NCBI GenBank assembly: GCA_900552415.1
Contig: USAD01000060.1
Coordinates: 1 to 11,897, forward strand
DNA: 11,897 nt
Origin: an uncultured Parabacteroides sp.
GTDB lineage: Bacteria; Bacteroidota; Bacteroidia; Bacteroidales; Tannerellaceae
Direction: 5' to 3'
The notes under the pieces were generated by a model that was not told where the DNA came from, searched no databases, and saw nothing but the letters and a program-made list of their open reading frames with translations. Below are positions 7,658 to 11,897 of this stretch, in pieces. The stretch's first letter is position 1, and every line of letters starts with the position of its first letter. Both the position numbers and the translations under genes were made by a program.

Positions 7658-7801
7658 ACACTGGGAATGGGAAAATAAGCCTTTCCGATAACAAACCGCC
7701 CTGTTTGGTCACACGAAGCCCGTCGCTTTGTCCGGAAGGGATAATATCGCCCATCACTTGCCGTTCTTATCCCAAAACAAGAAATTAAAACAACAGAGAT
7801 T

Positions 7802-8308
7802 ATGGTGAGTAAATTGTTTTGTGGTGGATTGATGGCATTGGCCTTGTGCTTGGTTTCCTGCGGACAGGATCAGATCGTGGACGCGACGCGTGGTGTATAT
7901 AAGATGGAGATTCGTCGGAGTGGTGATGTCGATAAGTTCGCGACTTCTTCGGTCGTACTGACAGGACCAGCCAGCGACGGTCTGGACTTGATTTATACTG
8001 AAAAGGATCCGACAGGGCGTTCGCTCTATGTACTCGACAATGAGGATAATCGTGCGACAAGCGATCTGTTCCGCTCATCGGAGAATTGTGGCGGACTGGT
8101 TTATACGGGATCCACATTTTGCTTGAACAATACGGGACGTGATTCCATGCGGATCGAGGTGATCGGTTATCTGGATGATCGGGAGATTTGCCGTGAGACA
8201 CGTACATTCTATTCATTCACGGAAGAGGAGCTGAAAGCGATTGATCCGGACTCGGAGGCTTCAGCGATCAATTTCCGCTTCCAGTTGCAGGATTACGTGA
8301 GAAATTAA
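7802..8308 (+). CDS. Small lipoprotein of unknown function
   Basis: A 168-residue protein I do not recognise. The N-terminus is a lipoprotein signal ending in CLVSC (Cys20), so the mature protein is about 149 residues and membrane-anchored. The rest has alternating hydrophobic/polar stretches typical of a beta-rich domain (KMEIRRSG, SSVVLTG, LDLIYTE, RSLYVLDNEDN, RIEVIGYLDD, INFRFQLQDYV). Three further Cys residues lie in the mature part (ENCGGLVYTGSTFC and DDREIC), possibly allowing a disulphide in the periplasm. It is first of two plus-strand lipoprotein genes with a 19-nt gap, probably co-transcribed. The ATG at 7802 begins directly before the signal peptide and follows an A-rich leader. 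Confidence 0.75.
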   Translation: MVSKLFCGGLMALALCLVSCGQDQIVDATRGVYKMEIRRSGDVDKFATSSVVLTGPASDGLDLIYTEKDPTGRSLYVLDNEDNRATSDLFRSSENCGGLVYTGSTFCLNNTGRDSMRIEVIGYLDDREICRETRTFYSFTEEELKAIDPDSEASAINFRFQLQDYVRN

Positions 8309-8327
8309 CAAACGTCTTTGAGCTATT

Positions 8328-8831
8328 ATGAAGAGAGTGGTATTTTGTTGGTTATGGATGACTTGCCTGGTTTTGGGGCTAACGGGATGCGAAACGACAC
8401 ATGTCGTGCCTGTCGAGGGATTGATCCCGAATCGTGGGGAGTTGGAGAGTATTTGGATGCCTTTGGAGGAGTGGGAGGAACTTTTTGGTACAGACTTAGA
8501 GACGAGAAGTTATCTGATCAATTCCAAGGGGCAGGCGTTAGAATTGTTGGGAGAGGATTTCCTGAAACGTTATCCGGATTATTCATCGGTGGATTATACC
8601 CGTTATTCACTTATCTTGACCTGGTGTTGGTATCCGATATCGGAGTTGGATAAGGCCTCGGGTTATGCGGTAGAAGATGGGCCTTCAGGAATAAAGGTCA
8701 AAAGTTATTTTAATTTTTCTCAAGGCCATTTTTCAGAGGATATGTATGGCGGAGTTTTCGCATTTTTCGTGGATCGTTTGCCTGATGAAACGGAGGTAGG
8801 ATTTTCAGTAAATTATGGCGTTTATGAGTGA
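8328..8831 (+). CDS. Second small lipoprotein of unknown function
   Basis: A 167-residue protein with a lipoprotein signal ending in LTGC (Cys21). The mature region is acidic and rich in Trp and Tyr: LESIWMPLEEWEELFG, YSLILTWCWYPISELDKASGYAVEDG, then a beta-like tail GVFAFFVDRLPDETEVGFSVNYGV. The order of an ordering helix, an (S/D)Y...YSLIL strand and a final (V/F)FxFxxxRLPxETxVxFxVxY pattern loosely recalls the PrcB-C-like domain of some Bacteroidota lipoproteins, but this is a visual impression and not an assignment. It follows the 7802 gene by 19 nt in the same direction, so the two probably form an operon and may act together. No terminator hairpin directly follows its stop; read-through could run to the terminator at 9021-9052. 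Confidence 0.72.
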   Translation: MKRVVFCWLWMTCLVLGLTGCETTHVVPVEGLIPNRGELESIWMPLEEWEELFGTDLETRSYLINSKGQALELLGEDFLKRYPDYSSVDYTRYSLILTWCWYPISELDKASGYAVEDGPSGIKVKSYFNFSQGHFSEDMYGGVFAFFVDRLPDETEVGFSVNYGVYE

Positions 8832-8887
8832 TAAAACGAATGAATAGGTGGAAAAATATCGATTTATAAAAAATAATTCAATAAAAT

Positions 8888-8919
8888 TTTGTCTGATTAA
8901 AAATAAATCCTTATGTTCG
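8888..8919 (+). promoter_or_regulatory. Promoter of a putative small transcript
   Basis: TTTG at 8888-8891, a 20-nt spacer, and TATGTTCG at 8912-8919 (one mismatch from TAnnTTTG, the same T-to-C change as in the porin promoter). This is one of the two best promoter matches in the window, yet no sizeable plus-strand gene follows it. Confidence 0.65.
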
Positions 8920-8923
8920 CGTA

Positions 8924-9052
8924 TGACAAAACCTTAACAATGGAGGATGCCCTAAGGGGCAAATAGACAAAATGAGATTATTAACCGAAGCTGTAGCTAT
9001 GATTGATAAGATCTTTTGGGCGGGATTCTTTATCGGAGGAATCCCGTTTTTT
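8924..9052 (+). ncRNA. Candidate small RNA, about 130 nt
   Basis: The segment is bounded by a good promoter (8888-8919) and a strong intrinsic terminator (9021-9052), with convergent transcription beyond. Inside, TGCCC/GGGCA (8948-8952 with 8957-8961) forms a tight 5-bp hairpin with a TAAG loop. A 29-codon frame (8972-9061, starting MRLLTEAVAM) runs through the terminator hairpin, and its stop lies beyond the T-run, so a terminated transcript would lack a stop codon; this argues for RNA over peptide. Very short frames of 4 and 8 codons precede it. I recognise no Rfam family. It could instead be the 3' untranslated end of the 7802-8831 operon. Confidence 0.5.
9021..9052 (+). terminator. Strong intrinsic terminator, plus strand
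   Basis: An 8-bp stem CGGGATTC/GAATCCCG (9021-9028 with 9039-9046), a 10-nt loop and six T residues (9047-9052). It ends the putative small transcript and any read-through from the upstream lipoprotein pair. Confidence 0.85.
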
Positions 9053-9148
9053 GTGCCCTAAAGTCTGGATTTCTTTCTCTCCTTAAATATTATTCCTTTG
9101 TGGTATTTTTTCGGAAGATATTAGGAAACTATCATGGTTTTCTTCGGA

Positions 9149-9202
9149 AAGTACTCCAGTACTTCTTAGAGAAAACTGCGGTACTTCCTAGAGAAAACTC
9201 CA
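9149..9202. repeat. 22-bp tandem repeat with palindromic lead-in
   Basis: Two adjacent 22-bp units, 9159-9180 and 9181-9202, both of the form GTACTTC(T/C)TAGAGAAAACT followed by a variable GCG or CCA, differ at about three positions. They are preceded by a partial copy (9151-9158, GTACTCCA) that with the first unit makes the inverted repeat AAGTACT-CC-AGTACTT (9149-9164). The array is non-coding and lies between convergent transcription units. The 73-codon frame that crosses it (9016-9237) has no start signal or protein-like composition. The repeat may be an interspersed intergenic element; a genome-wide count would show this. Confidence 0.7.
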
Positions 9203-9224
9203 GTCCGACTCGCATCGGACTGGA
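9199..9224 (-). terminator. Terminator of the propeller lipoprotein operon
   Basis: A 10-bp inverted repeat TCCAGTCCGA/TCGGACTGGA (9199-9208 with 9215-9224) with a 6-nt loop. On the minus strand it is followed by GTTTTCTC and lies 40 nt past the stop at 9264. The T-run is modest, and the stem borders the tandem repeat. Confidence 0.6.
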
Positions 9225-9263
9225 ATCGTTATTATAAGGAATTGTTTATCGACTAGTATACGG

Positions 9264-10352
9264 TTAATAGATATTTCTAATGCACAAGACGAAATCCTCC
9301 TTTTCTAAAAAGTTTTGGACCGAATCGGGCAACATGCTGATGTCCATCGTCGGCTCATAATAGGCGATCGAGAGAGTATCGGAATAGCCGATCAGGGCGG
9401 GAGAGGCGTATTCCTCCTGCTCCGCGCATAAATAGGAGGTATTCGTCCGTCGGTCGTAGACAAAAGGTACCGTTTTGCGGGATTTCCACAACGTGCCGAT
9501 GATATAATTGTCCGTCACGGCTACATAGTTCTTCAACAGGTCATATTCCTCATAATCCCGCAGCTTCGACTCGATCTCTTTCTTGGCCTCATTGGGGACA
9601 TTTCTGGAGCCGAAATCCATATTGACCGAGCCTTTATAATTTCCGTCGGGATCGAACTGATAAATGTGGTTATCGATTGTCTGGTTATAGACGATGCCAT
9701 CTCTCGTGCGGATAAATGTATAACCCGATATCCAAAAGGCGGGATCCGTGTATTCGTCATACTCCAGGAACCTCTCTTGGACATTCAGCTCTCCATCTGT
9801 CCGGATAATCTTGGCACCCTCACATTCCCCCGTGTTCCACGACGACAGGCCGAAAAGAAAACCGTCGCTCACGGCTTTAAGGATATCCGCCTCGAACGGG
9901 AGATCCTTCGTGTAAGCAAACGAGAAATCCTCATTAAAGCAAAAAAGCTTGTCCGATTGCCCATCCATAAAATAGATTTTCCCGTCTTCGGCGACGTCAA
10001 AATCCGCGATGCTTAAATATTCTTGCGGGCCTTCCCCTCGTGTGCCTACCTGGGTGAGCCCTTCGCCTTCTCTTGAGAAGACGACCAGCTTCGTGGGCCG
10101 GGCGCTATCCAAGATAAAGATCTTTTCATTCTGGACCAAGATCTTCTTGGGTTTGGAAAAATCTGTTTCGGAGCTTTTCGATCTCAGCAAGACATACTCC
10201 TCTTGGATGGGTCTCTCGCGTAAAAGATCCTCGAAAGGCTTAACCTTCGCGTTTTGATAATCGATCCTTACCTCTAAGGGATCCTGTGCCTCCTTTTCCG
10301 TTTGGCATCCGAAGAATAAGGGAGGAAACAATAATAAATACTTCCAATCCAT
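9264..10352 (-). CDS. 6-bladed beta-propeller lipoprotein
   Basis: A 362-residue lipoprotein with a short signal ending in FFGC (Cys16), followed by an acidic stretch (QTEKEAQD). The body is built of repeated four-strand blades: KILVQNEKIFILDSARPTKL, then LTQVGTRGEGPQEYLSIADF (the GxGPxEY turn that marks this Bacteroidota propeller group), then DGKIYFMDGQSDKLFCFNED, ADILKAVSDGFLFGLSS, DGIVYNQTIDNHIYQFDPDG and NYIIGTLWKSR. It belongs with the 6-bladed beta-propeller proteins (DUF4934/DUF5128-like) that are abundant in gut Bacteroidales. The role of these proteins is not established; ligand or protein binding at the cell surface is an inference. It is the second gene of a pair, 28 nt after another propeller lipoprotein gene, and ends before the terminator at 9199-9224. 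Confidence 0.82.
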   Translation of the reverse strand: MDWKYLLLFPPLFFGCQTEKEAQDPLEVRIDYQNAKVKPFEDLLRERPIQEEYVLLRSKSSETDFSKPKKILVQNEKIFILDSARPTKLVVFSREGEGLTQVGTRGEGPQEYLSIADFDVAEDGKIYFMDGQSDKLFCFNEDFSFAYTKDLPFEADILKAVSDGFLFGLSSWNTGECEGAKIIRTDGELNVQERFLEYDEYTDPAFWISGYTFIRTRDGIVYNQTIDNHIYQFDPDGNYKGSVNMDFGSRNVPNEAKKEIESKLRDYEEYDLLKNYVAVTDNYIIGTLWKSRKTVPFVYDRRTNTSYLCAEQEEYASPALIGYSDTLSIAYYEPTMDISMLPDSVQNFLEKEDFVLCIRNIY

Positions 10353-10380
10353 AAAGCCTGATAATTTGAGGGTTCAAGTA

Positions 10381-11379
10381 TCAGATCAGGTCATCCAAAT
10401 CCAGGTATCCGATCTGTATGTCGTCATTAAAATTCATGATTAACCGGTTTTGCTCGTCGTCGTAGCACATGGACAGGATATCATATCCGACATCGAGTGT
10501 CTTCAAATAATTCCCTTCCAGATCGAAGACCATCAGCTTTTTCGTCGTGGAGGTATTATAATCCTCACCCGAATAGGAGACGATTAGCTTGTTGTCGTTG
10601 CAGAAGACCGCTTTTGAGAAATAGGACTTATGAGATTTTGAGTTCCACTCCGGGCCATAGACGACTGCCTTCAGGTTCCCGTCAAAATCGCCGATCGACA
10701 ATAGATCCACCCGGTTATACATTTCTACGTAAAGACCATATTTTCCTGATGCGGCGCATGTAATCCGGATCTTTTCCAGATCATCGCGCATGGGCGAGAT
10801 CGGTACGACCTGACCGTTTTTCATGTTCCAACGAGCGACACGAGGCACGTAATTGTTGGTACCTTGTGGGGTGATGACCCGCCCGATACAAAGCGTATCA
10901 TTTATATATTCATAATCTGCCGGGAAGGAGTTCAGGTCCAACGGGATCTTTTCGACGCCGACATAGTTGTCATTGGTCAGGAGGCTGTCCAAATCGTAGG
11001 CGAAAATTTTCAGCTTACCGAAATCAGACAGGTAAAAACATCTGTTTTTCTCGTCGATACTGATGTGCCCCATACGCGTGATCTCTTCCGGACCTGGCCC
11101 CATATTGATCACGCTTTTGATGTAGCGATAATTATTCTTGTCATAAATATGGACACATTTTTCATTTACCGCGCATTCGCCCTCTATCAGGAGGTAATTA
11201 TCCATGATATAGGGAACGCCGATGTTCCCTAAAAGGATCTCTTCTGTCGATATGGCTTGAACTTTCGACTTGACATCAATAACCTCGTCTCTTTGTCGTT
11301 GATGTTGCTCGATGCTTTTTTCGTTCGTTTGGCAAGCGAAGCAGGCTAATAATAGTATATACAAACAAACTCTTTTCAT
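10381..11379 (-). CDS. BF3164-family (TolB-like propeller) lipoprotein
   Basis: A 332-residue lipoprotein, signal ending in ACFAC (Cys16). I chose the ATG at 11379 (MKRVCLYILL), because it gives a normal signal peptide; the frame is open to 11421 but those 14 residues would spoil it. The body shows propeller blades with the GPGPEEI turn (KSVINMGPGPEEITRMGHIS), followed by CFYLSDFGKLKIFAYDLDSLL, which is the pattern of BF3164/TolB-like lipoproteins, then repeated blades such as DGNLKAVVYGPEW, DNKLIVSYSGED, KKLMVFDLEGNYLKTLDVGY and NRLIMNFNDDIQIGYLDLDDL. Function is unknown; propellers of this kind usually bind ligands or proteins. It is first in an operon with the propeller gene at 9264-10352; the pair looks like diverged paralogues working together. 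Its leader is long (about 150 nt) if the promoter at 11533 is used. Confidence 0.82.
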   Translation of the reverse strand: MKRVCLYILLLACFACQTNEKSIEQHQRQRDEVIDVKSKVQAISTEEILLGNIGVPYIMDNYLLIEGECAVNEKCVHIYDKNNYRYIKSVINMGPGPEEITRMGHISIDEKNRCFYLSDFGKLKIFAYDLDSLLTNDNYVGVEKIPLDLNSFPADYEYINDTLCIGRVITPQGTNNYVPRVARWNMKNGQVVPISPMRDDLEKIRITCAASGKYGLYVEMYNRVDLLSIGDFDGNLKAVVYGPEWNSKSHKSYFSKAVFCNDNKLIVSYSGEDYNTSTTKKLMVFDLEGNYLKTLDVGYDILSMCYDDEQNRLIMNFNDDIQIGYLDLDDLI

Positions 11380-11532
11380 AATATTAGAATAATAAAGACG
11401 TGTACGAATCATTAATTCCATTGAATACTCTCAAGGACTCGATATGGTCTCTCGATATTTATGGCGTCTAAAGTTATAGTATTTATTGTATTAAGGAGGC
11501 TATCCGTGAATAATTGTGCAGAAATAATCGAG

Positions 11533-11563
11533 CAAATTTAGCTGTTGACTACCCAACGCTCAA
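11533..11563 (-). promoter_or_regulatory. Promoter of the propeller operon, at the nuclease stop codon
   Basis: Minus strand: TTG at 11561-11563, a 20-nt spacer, then TAAATTTG at 11533-11540, an exact -7 match that includes the TAA stop of the nuclease gene. Predicted start near 11526, leaving about 150 nt of leader before 11379. A weaker alternative -7, TAACTTTA, lies at 11469-11476. Confidence 0.5.
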
Positions 11564-11897
11564 TGTTCCGGACCGCCGATGAGAAATTGATCCCGACCTT
11601 GATCACCTCCCGCCCGTCGTGGGCGAACGGTTCGGCGTAACCCTTTTCCTCGATCTGTCGCATGGCCTCCTCCGCCGTGCCGTTCAACTTGAACTCCATA
11701 ATATAAATGTAGCGATCCGTCTTCAAGACCAGGTCGATCCGCCCCCGGTTCGTATGGTATTCCACTTGCGTATACAAACCAACCAGGCGGAAAACGATGA
11801 ACAGCACATTCTGGTAATGCAGCTCCAGGTCGCGGGCCAGTTCATAGGGCGTGTCGGCAAAGAAGGACTGGAGACGCTCGAGAAAGGCGTCCACGTC
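11538..11897 (-). CDS. PD-(D/E)XK nuclease superfamily protein, C-terminal part
   Basis: The 3' end of a gene whose start lies beyond the right edge; 119 residues are visible and the frame stays open to the edge. A GTG at 11894 is an internal Val, not a start. The fragment carries the PD-(D/E)XK core: GRIDLVLKTD followed by YIYIMEFKL, giving Asp, Glu and Lys at the D-x12-E-x-K spacing (residues 54, 67 and 69 counted from that GTG), then a QIEEKGY motif. This is the C-terminal nuclease-like domain of Bacteroidota proteins that usually carry an N-terminal AAA-ATPase-like domain (DUF1703/PDDEXK_9 group, about 500 residues). Their biological role is unproven and they occur in many copies per genome. 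The catalytic residues are intact here. No terminator follows, so read-through into the propeller operon is possible. Confidence 0.85.
   Translation of the reverse strand, partial: DVDAFLERLQSFFADTPYELARDLELHYQNVLFIVFRLVGLYTQVEYHTNRGRIDLVLKTDRYIYIMEFKLNGTAEEAMRQIEEKGYAEPFAHDGREVIKVGINFSSAVRNIERWVVNS

Noticed and set aside
7587..7757. Upstream ATG at 7757 for the DUF5020 protein.
   Set aside because: It would bury the signal peptide 57 residues inside the protein and place the promoter in the coding region.
8972..9061. 29-codon hydrophobic frame starting MRLLTEAVAM.
   Set aside because: The terminator hairpin and T-run fall inside it and its stop lies beyond, so a terminated transcript would have no stop. 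Kept only as an alternative under the small RNA.
9016..9237. 73-codon plus-strand frame.
   Set aside because: It begins inside a terminator hairpin and crosses the tandem repeat and a second hairpin; protein composition is unremarkable.
11892..11894. GTG as a start codon for a 118-residue nuclease protein.
   Set aside because: The frame is open to the window edge and the domain normally lies at the C-terminus of a longer protein, so this is an internal Val.

Overview
The window reads as a stretch of a Bacteroidales chromosome, most likely from a Parabacteroides-like gut organism, although the genus cannot be fixed from sequence alone. Four things point there. The lipoproteins follow the Bacteroidota pattern, and one has an Asp run right after the lipid-bearing Cys. 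Promoters fit the TTTG / TAnnTTTG consensus, and starts have A-rich leaders instead of Shine-Dalgarno sequences. Several families are Bacteroidota-specific (a DUF5020 Tsx-like porin, a BF3164/TolB-like propeller, a 6-bladed propeller). Glycyl-tRNA synthetase is the dimeric single-chain type.

Layout from left to right. Positions 1-133 are AT-rich and non-coding, with an octamer repeated in both orientations. A terminator (134-175) closes a large minus-strand lipoprotein gene (205-2889) that joins an active-looking transglutaminase domain, a degenerate second copy and a thioredoxin-like C-terminus. A K+(Na+)/H+ antiporter of the NhaP2/CvrA type (3037-4554) is divergent from it and converges on the next transcript at an 18-bp perfect hairpin (4580-4628). 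On the minus strand follow an FKBP-type prolyl isomerase lipoprotein (4641-5222), the glycyl-tRNA synthetase just upstream of it (5228-6775, 5-nt gap, so a two-gene operon), and a DUF5020 outer-membrane protein (6870-7586).

The porin gene and a plus-strand pair of unrecognised small lipoproteins (7802-8308, 8328-8831) diverge from overlapping promoters around 7626-7642. The 432-nt stretch at 8832-9263 is not empty. It holds a complete small transcription unit (promoter 8888-8919, terminator 9021-9052) that looks like a small RNA, then a 22-bp tandem repeat and the minus-strand terminator of the next operon. That operon encodes two beta-propeller lipoproteins (11379 down to 9264). The right edge carries the 3' end of a PD-(D/E)XK nuclease-family gene, and the best promoter for the propeller operon lies at its stop codon.

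Functionally this is mostly cell-envelope biology: seven of the nine genes encode predicted lipoproteins, an outer-membrane protein or a membrane transporter. The exceptions are glycyl-tRNA synthetase and the nuclease fragment. I see no CRISPR array, prophage, transposase, rRNA or tRNA. The least explained items are the putative small RNA, the tandem repeat, the two orphan lipoproteins and the transglutaminase/thioredoxin fusion.
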